Program-made: the position numbers and the translations under genes
Source of the DNA: Cumulibacter sp047975195
Lineage (GTDB): Bacteria > Actinomycetota > Actinomycetes > Mycobacteriales > Antricoccaceae
Reading direction: 5' to 3'
Assembly (NCBI GenBank): GCA_047975195.1
Contig: JBKEDB010000001.1
Span: 124,001-188,000, forward strand
Length of the DNA stretch: 64,000 nt
Notes under the pieces: model-generated
Seen by the model: only the letters and a program-made list of their open reading frames with translations
What the model was told of the DNA's origin: nothing
Databases searched by the model: none
Shown here: in pieces, positions 24,181-32,343 of the stretch
Numbering within the stretch: the first letter of the stretch is position 1
Layout of the letters: every line of letters starts with the position of its first letter

Positions 24181-25089
24181 TCAGGCGGTGGGGTAGCGCT
24201 CCGCCGCGGCGAGGATTTCTGGCAGGGACGGTATAGACGCCACCGCACCTACGCGCTGTACGGCGAGCGCCGCAGCGGCAGAGGCGAGCTCGATACATCT
24301 ACGTTCGTGGTGACCGGCAACTTTCGCCGCCGCATACACGCCAACAAACGCATCGCCGGCGGCCGTCGTGTCCACAGTGTCCACCTTCAGCGCGGCGACG
24401 CTCACCGGCTCCTCGCCAGATCGGCACAGCATTGATCCAGCGGCACCAAGAGTGATCAGGACGGCGCTCACGCGCTCGTTGATCGTCGCCCCCAGTTGCT
24501 CGGGAGGACCCGACGAACCAGCGGCGAGCGCAGCTTCATGCTCGTTCACGATCAACAGGTCTACAGCATCAATGAGTTCGTCCGGCAGCTCTGCGTACGG
24601 CGCGGCGTTAAGTACGACTAACGTGCCGTGCGACCGTGCGAGCCGCGCAGCAGCGACGACAGTCGCTATCGGGATTTCCAACTGCATGAGCAAGATGTCT
24701 GCCTCGGCGATTGCTCGCCGTTCGGCCTCCCGCAATTCGGTCATCTCGGCGTTCGCTCCGGCGACGACCACGATCGCGTTCTCGGCTTCCGCATCGAGCA
24801 TGACGTACGCCGTTCCGCTGGTCTCGTCCGGCACGCGTCGCAGCAAACTTGTGTCGATGCCGGCATCACGCATTCCATCGATCAGGAAGTCGCCGGTGTC
24901 GTCGTCGCCCACGCTGGCGATCAATATGGTGTTGGCGCCTGCCCGAGCTGACGCTACTGCCTGGTTATTGCCCTTGCCGCCTCGACCGCGCGCGGAGCGC
25001 TCGGTGATCACTGTTTCGCCGGGGCGCGGAATTCGATCAAGTTCGATCACCACGTCGACATTCGCGCTACCAAGGACGACCACGCTCAT
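24181..25089 (-). CDS. rbsK: PfkB-family carbohydrate kinase, ribokinase-like
   Basis: A 302-residue sugar kinase with N-x-D near 10-12 (A-N-V-D), the G-G-K-G-N-N-Q-A motif near 37-44 that is diagnostic of ribokinases, and the ATP/anion-hole motif D-T-T-A-A-G-D-A-F near 248-256 with the catalytic Asp. It phosphorylates ribose or a similar furanose. No transporter or D-ribose pyranase gene is adjacent, so the gene stands alone. The assignment to ribokinase rests on the G-G-K-G-N-N-Q motif. Confidence 0.85.
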   Translation of the reverse strand: MSVVVLGSANVDVVIELDRIPRPGETVITERSARGRGGKGNNQAVASARAGANTILIASVGDDDTGDFLIDGMRDAGIDTSLLRRVPDETSGTAYVMLDAEAENAIVVVAGANAEMTELREAERRAIAEADILLMQLEIPIATVVAAARLARSHGTLVVLNAAPYAELPDELIDAVDLLIVNEHEAALAAGSSGPPEQLGATINERVSAVLITLGAAGSMLCRSGEEPVSVAALKVDTVDTTAAGDAFVGVYAAAKVAGHHERRCIELASAAAALAVQRVGAVASIPSLPEILAAAERYPTA

Positions 25090-25134
25090 GCCGCGAACTT
25101 AGCAGGATTGGGCCTGGTCAGCGGCCCGTCTTAC

Positions 25135-26352
25135 CTAGGTGGTCTCGGCGGCGTCGTAATGGGCCTTGACTTCTTCGGGCGACAGCGCCTTCGAATACAC
25201 CGATACGTCATCGACGGTGCCGGTGAATGCCGACTGACCGGTGTCGGAGGGCCATCCTGACGGCGCGTCACCGCAGATGGTCCAGTACCCCTCGACGCTG
25301 TTCACGGTGGTTCCAGCAGGTTCGGTGGCCACCGGATTTCCGTCGATGTAGAGGGTGAGTCCGGCGGTACTCGACATGGTGGCGACCAGGTGGTGCCAGG
25401 AACCCGTGTTCACGGTGTCCGGACTCATCGCGAAGTACGGCGTCCCAAACTGATCGAGCGCGCCGAAGTACGCGCGACCGTCAGCACCGACGTACAGCAC
25501 GCGGTCCGGCATCATGCCGGTGATCGGGTTCGCGAAGGTGACTATCGGCCCGCCACGGTTTGAAATGGTGTCGATCCACGCCTCGATCGTGAAATCACCG
25601 GCCGGCGTCTCGGCGGCTGTCGATGGCGCGCGTGATCCCCAGGTGCCACTGCAATCGACCGATCCCGATCCACCGACGTACGCCGAAAAACCGAGTACGG
25701 CGGCCTCGGCACCAATTTCGAGTTGAGCCTCGCCGACGGAATCGCCGCCGGCATCCTCGAGTTCGAACTGCCAGTAATGCACGGGTCCAGACTGCGCCAC
25801 GACCTCCGGGTACGTCAGCGTCGGCGCCGCCGAACTCGGCGCAGCAGACAGTGAACCCTCGCTCGCCGGCGCGCCTGACTTTCCAGCGTTCGCTGGCGAG
25901 TCGCTCGGGCTGAACATGCGCGGGATAAGCACAAAGCACCCGATCACGACAACGGCGGCGACTGCCGCACTGATGATCCAGCGGGACATCGCCCAACCGG
26001 GGCCTGACCGGCTGATCTCCACGTAGCCGCCCTGGTCGGATTCATCGGAGATCCACAACGAATCGTCGTCGTCTTCATCATCGTCCGCGTCGTCGTCAAG
26101 ACCGGAGCCGTCCGCGCCAGAACCGTCCGCGCCAGAACCGTCCACATCAGAACTGTCCCCACCAGAAACCACGGCACCGGGATCAACGTTCTCGGCATCG
26201 CCGCGATCGGCATCGACGTCGCGCTCGTTCATGCCGTCCTCAGCATCGCCGTTATCGGGCGGGACTTGAGCACCATCCTGGGCGGAATCCGCATCGAGTT
26301 CGGTGGCATCGCCCTCGTGGTCATCAGGCGTCTGCGGATCATCCGAACTCAT
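25135..26352 (-). CDS. Membrane-anchored LamG/concanavalin-like domain protein
   Basis: A 405-residue type II membrane protein. Residues 1-120 are very acidic with D-G-S-G-A repeats and a poly-Asp/Glu run; one helix is at about 135-157; a short Ser/Ala/Pro linker follows; and residues 190-400 form a LamG-like jelly roll (Y-W-Q-F-E-L, F-T-I-E-A-W-I, W-H-H-L-V-A-T, L-Y-I-D-G, G-T-V-D-D-V-S-V-Y-S-K-A-L-S-P-E-E-V). Such domains bind glycans or proteins outside the cell. No other family is seen. The longer frame to 26442 lacks conservation; ATG 26352 is chosen. Confidence 0.75.
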   Translation of the reverse strand: MSSDDPQTPDDHEGDATELDADSAQDGAQVPPDNGDAEDGMNERDVDADRGDAENVDPGAVVSGGDSSDVDGSGADGSGADGSGLDDDADDDEDDDDSLWISDESDQGGYVEISRSGPGWAMSRWIISAAVAAVVVIGCFVLIPRMFSPSDSPANAGKSGAPASEGSLSAAPSSAAPTLTYPEVVAQSGPVHYWQFELEDAGGDSVGEAQLEIGAEAAVLGFSAYVGGSGSVDCSGTWGSRAPSTAAETPAGDFTIEAWIDTISNRGGPIVTFANPITGMMPDRVLYVGADGRAYFGALDQFGTPYFAMSPDTVNTGSWHHLVATMSSTAGLTLYIDGNPVATEPAGTTVNSVEGYWTICGDAPSGWPSDTGQSAFTGTVDDVSVYSKALSPEEVKAHYDAAETT

Positions 26353-26919
26353 GGAGTCGATTCTTGACCAGTTCGCGCCGATTCGGTGCGGGTTCGGCAC
26401 ACCTGTTGACGTGTTGTTACCGAACCGGCGCGCCGCCCTCACCGCGATCGCACGCCCGCGCGATCGCCCTCGTCGGGAACCTCCCGGCCAAGTCGTGTCC
26501 GCCTAACCCGCCGCGAACGCCGATGGTCACCAAACCGAATCAATCATCCAAGTCGGACTTGACGTGGTGGGGCGCTTACGCTGGCCTGTTCCGATTGGAT
26601 CCTGTCCGCCGAAGCAAGCCCGCGCAGCGTGGGAGATGTCCCGCATCTACAGACAATGAGCGGCAACTCCGCGAATGCGTGGAGGTCGGCGCGGACGTCC
26701 TCGAGCGTACCCGCGACGGTGGGGGCCGAGCGGGTCAGCATGTCGACGGATTCCGACGATGCGCAGCCATCGTTGCCAACCCGGGACTACACCAACCGGC
26801 AACGGCGCATGTGCCGCGTCGCGCACCGCGGGGGGTTCGATACCGCCGTCGCCTCCCGTCGTCATCGCGTGTCACGTCGCACGCGTAGGTGAACGGCACA
26901 GTTCCACCAGAAACCGAGA
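26353..26919. other. Gene-poor region, possibly remnant sequence
   Basis: About 570 bases before the tetR gene without a supported gene. A minus-strand frame at 26544-26741 has protein-like stretches (for example L-E-D-V-R-A-D-L-H-A-F-A-E-L-P) but lacks family features and a good start. It may be a decayed gene. The tetR operator begins at 26920. Confidence 0.4.
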
Positions 26920-26939
26920 GTGAGTGTACAGTCACTCAC
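26920..26939. promoter_or_regulatory. Palindromic operator directly before the tetR start codon
   Basis: GTGAGTG (26920-26926) and CACTCAC (26933-26939) form a perfect inverted repeat with spacer TACAGT, ending one base before the GTG start of the TetR gene. It is the likely autoregulatory site and implies a leaderless or nearly leaderless transcript. Confidence 0.65.
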
Positions 26940-27506
26940 GTGACACCACGTTCGCTTTCCACCGCTGCCGACCGCCGGCCCGTAATCGTGGACGCTGCAC
27001 TCACGGCGCTGTCGCGAGGCGGTTATGCAGGAACCACGATCAGCGACATCGCGCGCGAAGCCGGGATATCAAGCGCCTATGTACTCAAACTGTTCGGCGG
27101 CAAGGAAGCGCTGTTCGTCGCAGCACTCAACCGCTGCTTCGAGCGGATCGAGCACACACTCGCCGCGGTCGGAACACGCGAGACGCCCGCCGAGACCCTC
27201 CATGCCATGGGCGGCGCGTACGCCGACCTCATCGCGGACCGCACGCTGCTTCAGATTCAGGTGCACGCGCAGTCGGTTGCCTCGATCCCGGCCATTGGCG
27301 ACGCGTTGCGCGATGGGCTCGCGCGCATTACCCGCTTCGTGAAGGAACGCTCCGGGGCCGAGGACGGCGACGTCCAACGGTTCATCGCCTACGGACAGCT
27401 CTGCCATCTCGTCGTGACGTCAGCAATCACGGATATCGACGATGAATGGGCACGAATTCTCACCGACGGTCTACGCCACCCCGACGCGGCGAAAGGGAAG
27501 AAATGA
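26940..27506 (+). CDS. TetR-family transcriptional regulator
   Basis: A 188-residue repressor. The N-terminal TetR helix-turn-helix is clear: I-V-D-A-A-L-T-A-L-S-R-G-G-Y-A-G-T-T-I-S near 18-37 and I-A-R-E-A-G-I-S-S-A-Y-V-L-K-L-F near 40-55. The C-terminal ligand domain is helical. GTG 26940 is chosen because a longer frame (26889) would run through the operator palindrome. Its stop overlaps the start of the NmrA-like gene, so both are one operon and presumably respond to the same small molecule. Confidence 0.88.
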   Translation: MTPRSLSTAADRRPVIVDAALTALSRGGYAGTTISDIAREAGISSAYVLKLFGGKEALFVAALNRCFERIEHTLAAVGTRETPAETLHAMGGAYADLIADRTLLQIQVHAQSVASIPAIGDALRDGLARITRFVKERSGAEDGDVQRFIAYGQLCHLVVTSAITDIDDEWARILTDGLRHPDAAKGKK

Positions 27507-28351
27507 CGTCCACGCCCACGATCCTCCTCACTGGCGCCACGGGAACGACCGGTCGCGCGACCGCTGCCGCGCTCACGGCACGCGGGATACCGTTCCGTCC
27601 CATGTCCAGGCACCAGTCGACCGAGGACTTCGCGGTACAAGCCGACCTCGACGACGCGGCCAGTGTGCGAGTTGCCCTGCACGGCGTGCGTGCTGCATAC
27701 CTGGTGACACCGTCGACCCGGAACGCGGAAGAACAACAGAAGCGATTCGTTGATCTCGCGGCCGAAGCCGGCGTGCGACACCTCGTATTGCTGTCGCAAC
27801 TCGGATCCGTCATTGATTCCCCAGTACGCTTCCTGCGCTACCACGCCGCCGTGGAGCAGCATGCGTTCGCGTCCGGGCTGGAGATCACCGCCCTGCGACC
27901 GAACCTATTCATGCAGGGTCTGCTTGCCGTCTCGAGCATCGTGTGGTCGGCACGGATCCTGCCCGCGCCGATCGGCGACGCCCGCGTAAGCCTCATCGAC
28001 GTCCAGGACATCGGCGACATGGCCGCCGCGGCCTTGATCTCGGATGCCCCCTTAGGTATTCAGACGCTCACGGGGCCCGAGTCGCTGACGCACCTCGAAC
28101 TAGCCGAAAGCCTGTCCGAGGCGACTGGTACCGAGGTCCGCTTCGAAGACATCCCGCCGCGAAAGTTCGGCGAGATGCTCACTGGAATCCTGCCTGCTTG
28201 GCAGGTCGAAGGCCTGCTCGAGGACTACGCGCACTACGCCCGGGGTGAAGCCGCGGCCGTGTCGTCAGCAGTACCGGATCTACTCGGCCGGCCGGCGCGC
28301 AGCTTCCGTGATTTCGCGAGCGAGAACGCGTCCGCTTTCCGCAGCGAGTAA
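27503..28351 (+). CDS. NmrA-like NAD(P)-binding protein
   Basis: A 282-residue atypical SDR. T-G-A-T-G-T-T-G-R near 10-18 is the cofactor-binding motif of the NmrA/QOR2 group, and L-L-S-Q-L-G-S near 92-98 with K-to-R-Y-H in the following helix replaces the classical Y-x-x-x-K. L-R-P-N-L-F-M-Q is typical for the family. Members act as redox sensors or quinone/azo reductases. Translation is coupled to the tetR gene through an ATGA overlap, so it is the regulated enzyme of this pair. Confidence 0.83.
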   Translation: MTSTPTILLTGATGTTGRATAAALTARGIPFRPMSRHQSTEDFAVQADLDDAASVRVALHGVRAAYLVTPSTRNAEEQQKRFVDLAAEAGVRHLVLLSQLGSVIDSPVRFLRYHAAVEQHAFASGLEITALRPNLFMQGLLAVSSIVWSARILPAPIGDARVSLIDVQDIGDMAAAALISDAPLGIQTLTGPESLTHLELAESLSEATGTEVRFEDIPPRKFGEMLTGILPAWQVEGLLEDYAHYARGEAAAVSSAVPDLLGRPARSFRDFASENASAFRSE

Positions 28352-28461
28352 CAGCACACTGCGACGAACGGTCCTGGTAGATCCACCGGGAGTGAACGCA
28401 CCGACATACGAGTAGAGACCCTCCTCGTCATCCGAAAAGGGTCTCTGACCTGAGATATTTG

Positions 28462-28534
28462 TGGAGCCACGGGGAATCGAACCCCGGACCTCCTGCTTGC
28501 AAAGCAGGCGCTCTACCAATTGAGCTATGGCCCC
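28462..28534 (-). tRNA. tRNA-Ala (anticodon TGC)
   Basis: A 73-base cloverleaf on the minus strand. The acceptor stem begins GGGGCCA and closes TGGCTCC with discriminator A; the D arm is AGCTCAATTGGTAGAGC, the anticodon loop is TTTGCAA and the T arm contains GGTTCGATTCC. CCA is not encoded. tRNA-Ile and tRNA-Ala after gyrA is the standard actinobacterial arrangement. Confidence 0.97.
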
Positions 28535-28542
28535 GCGTGTTA

Positions 28543-28662
28543 CTAACTTACTGCGCCGCCGGTCGCCTCACTCCAAAGTTTGGCGTCCTTCTTCGCTTCC
28601 TGCTGCCGCTTGGCGAAGACCACCCCACCGATGGCCAGCAGCGCGAGCATGAACTTGCGCAT
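28543..28662 (-). CDS. DLW-39 family small protein, 39 aa
   Basis: A tiny gene between tRNA-Ile and tRNA-Ala. The product is one hydrophobic helix (M-R-K-F-M-L-A-L-L-A-I-G-G-V-V-F), a basic stretch and the segment D-A-K-L-W-S-E-A-T. Size, position between these tRNA genes and the L-W-x-E-A-T ending match the DLW-39 family of actinobacteria, whose function is unknown. The typical D-L-W reads K-L-W here. GAGAGGGG lies before ATG 28662. Confidence 0.85.
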   Translation of the reverse strand: MRKFMLALLAIGGVVFAKRQQEAKKDAKLWSEATGGAVS

Positions 28663-28691
28663 CGGGTGCCCCTCTCGAGCGGGATAGTGCG

Positions 28692-28765
28692 TGCGCCTGG
28701 GAAGAATCGAACTTCCGACCTCATCCTTATCAGGGATGCGCTCTAACCGACTGAGCTACAGGCGC
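28692..28765 (-). tRNA. tRNA-Ile (anticodon GAT)
   Basis: A 74-base cloverleaf on the minus strand: acceptor GCGCCTG pairing with CAGGCGC, D arm AGCTCAGTCGGTTAGAGC, anticodon loop CTGATAA and T arm GGAAGTTCGATTCTTCC, discriminator A. CCA is not encoded. Confidence 0.97.
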
Positions 28766-28874
28766 TCGAGCATCTCTATGCTCGGAACAACCGCTCCATC
28801 GTACACAGAGCAGCTCCTCCGGGGAAAGTCCGGGTGACATAGATCGCCCCTGCCAGCCGAGGACCCTCGCATGC

Positions 28875-28904
28875 AAAATGCCCCGGAGTGATCCGGGGCG
28901 TTTT
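28875..28904. terminator. Strong bidirectional Rho-independent terminator
   Basis: GCCCCGGA (28880-28887), loop GTGA, TCCGGGGC (28892-28899), flanked by AAAA on the left and TTTT on the right. Read on the minus strand it ends the gyrB-gyrA-DUF3566 transcript before the tRNA genes. Confidence 0.85.
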
Positions 28905-28918
28905 GAGAACTGAACCGA

Positions 28919-29638
28919 TCAGCGTCGCTCAGCCAAGGTGATCTCCAGACCGCCAGCGAGATCCGCGCACAGGTTGTAGATGTACGCACCAATCGTCGCC
29001 AACGCGGTAAACAGCACGATATTGATGGCGCCAATCAGGGCCGCGCCACCAAAGACAATCTTCGGCGTCACGATATTCGTCGCATCGCCGCCGAGCTCAG
29101 CAAACATCTCGTCCACCGATTCGAATACGCCCATCGTCGACAGCACGCCGTACAGGATTGCGACGGCAATCATCCAGACGAAGAAGAACGCCACTGCCAG
29201 CACCAACGACAACTTCAGCGTCGACCACGGATCGATATGTCGAATCTGCAACTTCGCCCGGCGAGGACCAGCGGCCGCGCGGCGCGCCTTCTTCGAACTC
29301 GGTGCTGCGGTCGCCGTCCCGGACGGCGCCGAGCCCAAACCCACGGAGGTCGCCGGACCAGGACCATGATCGGCATCGAGCGCGGGGGACGCGCTACCAG
29401 CCGCCGTGCCCGGATAGAGCGAACCCGAGGTTCCGGTGAGGTTCTTGGTGAACGATGACTTGTACTTCGATCCCGTGCTCGTCACCGACTCCGAAACCGA
29501 GTTCCCAGCCGCGGCCGCAGCCGGCGCCATCTCGGTCGCCGCATCTCCGCCCGACTCGACCGCCGACCCCGTGGTACCGGAGTTGCCGACGGGAGCCGAC
29601 AACCAGTCGTCGCTGGCGGTGTCCTTGGCTTTGGTCAT
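28919..29638 (-). CDS. DUF3566 membrane protein downstream of gyrA
   Basis: A 239-residue protein. The first 125 residues are Ser/Ala/Gly-rich and likely disordered; the C-terminal 110 residues form the DUF3566 domain with I-D-P-W-S-T-L-K-L-S near 133-142 and two membrane helices. The family is found just after gyrA in most actinobacteria; its role is unknown. It begins next to the gyrA stop codon and is probably on the same transcript, ending at the strong terminator at 28875-28904. Confidence 0.9.
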   Translation of the reverse strand: MTKAKDTASDDWLSAPVGNSGTTGSAVESGGDAATEMAPAAAAAGNSVSESVTSTGSKYKSSFTKNLTGTSGSLYPGTAAGSASPALDADHGPGPATSVGLGSAPSGTATAAPSSKKARRAAAGPRRAKLQIRHIDPWSTLKLSLVLAVAFFFVWMIAVAILYGVLSTMGVFESVDEMFAELGGDATNIVTPKIVFGGAALIGAINIVLFTALATIGAYIYNLCADLAGGLEITLAERR

Positions 29639-32122
29639 CTACTTCTTCGGCTCCTCGATGTCGGCGTCCTCTTCAGTCGTACGCGCGATAGCAACGATAG
29701 TGACGTCCGCGGGCAAATTCATCAACTTGACCCCCATGGTCGCACGGTTGTTATTGTGCCGAACACCCTTGACTGGAGTCCTGATCACACCGCCGCTAGA
29801 AGTGATCGCGTACAACTCGTCCTCCAGATCGACCGCGAGCGCCCCGACCAGGTTGCCCTTACGCGACTTGGGATCGGCCGTCAGGACGCCCTTCCCACCT
29901 CGACCTTGCACCGGATAGTGTTCGATCCCCGTTCGTTTTGCGTATCCATGCTCCGTGGCGACGAGCACATCCAGCCCATCGCGTACGACGATCATCGAGA
30001 GTAGTTCGTCCTCCTCGCCAAACCTCATGCCGATCACACCGGACGTCGCGCGCCCCATCGGTCGCAACGAATCGTCGTCCGCGGTGAAGCAGATCGACTG
30101 CGCCTTCTTCGACACCAACAGCAGTTGGTCGTCAGCGTTGATGAGAGCTGCGCCGACCAACTCGTCGTCGTCGCGCAGGTTGATCGCGATCAGACCACCG
30201 CTTCGCGGCGAATCGAAGTCGGTCAGTTTCGACTTCTTGACTAGGCCGTTCTTCGTCGCCAGCACCAGGTACGGGGCCGCGTCGTAGTCCTTGATTCGGA
30301 TGACCTGGGCGATCTCCTCGTCCGGTTGGAAGGCGAGGATGTTGGCGACGTGCTGACCCTTCGCGTTCCGCGTCGCTTCTGGCAACTCGTAGGTCTTAGC
30401 GCGGTACACGCGGCCCTTGTTCGTGAAGAACAGAATCCAGTCGTGCGTGTTGCCGACCCAGAAGTGTTGGACGACGTCTTCCTGGCGCAGCGACGCGCCC
30501 TGCACACCCTTGCCGCCACGTCGCTGTGAGCGATACAAATCACTCTTCGTGCGCTTGGCGTAACCAGTGCGGGTAACGGTGACGACAACCTCTTCATTCG
30601 CGATGAGATCTTCCATCGATACCTCACCGTCGTACGCCACGATCTGGGTACGCCGATCGTCGCCATACTTCTCGGCGATCTCGCTGAGTTCGTCGATGAT
30701 GATCTGGCGCTGTTTCTCTTCGCTCTCCAGAATCGACTTCAACTCGGCGATGATTTTCTCGATCTCGGCCAACTCGTCGATGATCTTCTGCCGCTCGAGC
30801 GCGGCCAGCCGCCGAAGTTGCATCTCCAGGATCGCGTTGGCCTGGATCTCGTCAACGTCGAGCAACTCCATCAATCCAGTGCGTGCCTCATCCACGGTGG
30901 GGCTGCGGCGGATCAACGCGATGACCTCGTCGAGCATGTCGAGGGCCTTCACCAGTCCGCGAAGGATATGGGCGCGTTCCTCGGCCTTCATCAACCGATA
31001 CCGCGTGCGGCGCTGAATAACTTCGATCTGGTGCTGGACGTAGTACGAGATCAACTGGTCCAGGCGCAACGTACGCGGTACGCCGTCGACGATCGCCAGC
31101 ATGTTCACGCCGAAGGTCGTCTGCAGTTGAGTGTGCTTGAACAGGTTGTTCAGCACTACCTTGGCGACCGCGTCACGCTTGAGTTTGATGACGATCCGCA
31201 TCCCGATGCGGTCGGAGGTCTCGTCGCTGATGTCGGAGATGCCCTGAAGTTTGCCGTCGCGCACCTGGGTGGCGATCGATTCGTTCAGATTGTCCGGGTT
31301 CACCTGGTACGGCAATTCGGTCACGATGAGTTCCGTGGCGCCTTTGCTGCCTTCCTCAACCGTCACCACCGCGCGCATCCGCACCGAACCCCGACCTGTG
31401 CGGTACGCGTCCTCAATCCCCTGCCGACCGGCGATGAGCCCGGCCGTCGGGAAGTCCGGGCCCGGGATGCGTTTCATCGCCTCCTCAAGCAGTTCCTCCT
31501 CACTGGCGTCCGGATGCTGCAGGTACCAGACAATCGCGTCAGTGACCTCACGCAAGTTGTGGGTCGGCATGTTCGTCGCCATACCCACAGCGATTCCGGC
31601 CGATCCGTTGACTAGCAGATTCGGGAACCGCGACGGCAACACCGTGGGTTCCTTGACCTTGCCGTCATAGTTCGGCATGAAGTCGACGGTGTCCTCGTCG
31701 ATCCCCGCGACCATTTCCATCGCGAGACGCGACATCCGTGCTTCGGTGTATCGCATCGCGGCCGCTGGGTCATTACCGCGTGAGCCGAAGTTGCCCTGCC
31801 CATCGACTAGCGGCGAACGCAATGACCACGGTTGCGCCAGACGTACGAGCGCATCGTAAATCGCCGAGTCACCGTGCGGATGGAAGTTACCCATCACGTC
31901 GCCAACGATGCGCGAACACTTTACATATGGTCGATCTGGGCGATAACCGCCGTCGTACATGCCGTAGATGACACGACGATGCACCGGCTTGAGTCCATCG
32001 CGGACGTCGGGCAACGCACGAGAGACGATGACCGACATCGCGTAGTCGATGAACGAGCGCTGCATCTCGTCCTGAATGTCGACGATATCGACGCGCGAGC
32101 CGTCTGACGTTGGTGTAGTCAC
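29639..32122 (-). CDS. gyrA: DNA gyrase subunit A
   Basis: An 827-residue type IIA topoisomerase subunit that breaks and rejoins DNA to add negative supercoils. The catalytic Tyr lies in A-M-R-Y-T-E-A. The quinolone-resistance region reads H-P-H-G-D-S-A-I-Y-D, with Ser and Asp at the two key positions, the usual sensitive residues. The C-terminal domain carries the GyrA box Q-R-R-G-G-K-G and further beta-pinwheel blades. It follows gyrB by about 220 bases on the same strand. Confidence 0.98.
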   Translation of the reverse strand: MTTPTSDGSRVDIVDIQDEMQRSFIDYAMSVIVSRALPDVRDGLKPVHRRVIYGMYDGGYRPDRPYVKCSRIVGDVMGNFHPHGDSAIYDALVRLAQPWSLRSPLVDGQGNFGSRGNDPAAAMRYTEARMSRLAMEMVAGIDEDTVDFMPNYDGKVKEPTVLPSRFPNLLVNGSAGIAVGMATNMPTHNLREVTDAIVWYLQHPDASEEELLEEAMKRIPGPDFPTAGLIAGRQGIEDAYRTGRGSVRMRAVVTVEEGSKGATELIVTELPYQVNPDNLNESIATQVRDGKLQGISDISDETSDRIGMRIVIKLKRDAVAKVVLNNLFKHTQLQTTFGVNMLAIVDGVPRTLRLDQLISYYVQHQIEVIQRRTRYRLMKAEERAHILRGLVKALDMLDEVIALIRRSPTVDEARTGLMELLDVDEIQANAILEMQLRRLAALERQKIIDELAEIEKIIAELKSILESEEKQRQIIIDELSEIAEKYGDDRRTQIVAYDGEVSMEDLIANEEVVVTVTRTGYAKRTKSDLYRSQRRGGKGVQGASLRQEDVVQHFWVGNTHDWILFFTNKGRVYRAKTYELPEATRNAKGQHVANILAFQPDEEIAQVIRIKDYDAAPYLVLATKNGLVKKSKLTDFDSPRSGGLIAINLRDDDELVGAALINADDQLLLVSKKAQSICFTADDDSLRPMGRATSGVIGMRFGEEDELLSMIVVRDGLDVLVATEHGYAKRTGIEHYPVQGRGGKGVLTADPKSRKGNLVGALAVDLEDELYAITSSGGVIRTPVKGVRHNNNRATMGVKLMNLPADVTIVAIARTTEEDADIEEPKK

Positions 32123-32343
32123 GAGTTATATCTCCGGAGTCATGTTCTTACTTGAGTCAGTTTGTCAACGTGCGGAACGTCGTCGCGACCGCGAGGTCCT
32201 CACCCGCGACTTAGCCCGTCCCATGCGGATCGCGGCCGGGACAAACTCGGCCTGCCCTGCCAGCGCGGGCCACTTCGTCGCGGTGCCGCTTCCTCGACGG
32301 CCGCTGCCGGGTCTTGTGTGGCCGCTCACGCTTCCGCATTTCC

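Noticed and set aside
26544..26741. Possible small minus-strand gene
   Set aside because: Some protein-like segments but no start signal, family match or conserved neighbour; listed only as possible remnant.
30818..31615. Long open frame antisense to gyrA (265 codons)
   Set aside because: It is a shadow of the GC-rich codon pattern of gyrA; no family features or ribosome-binding site.
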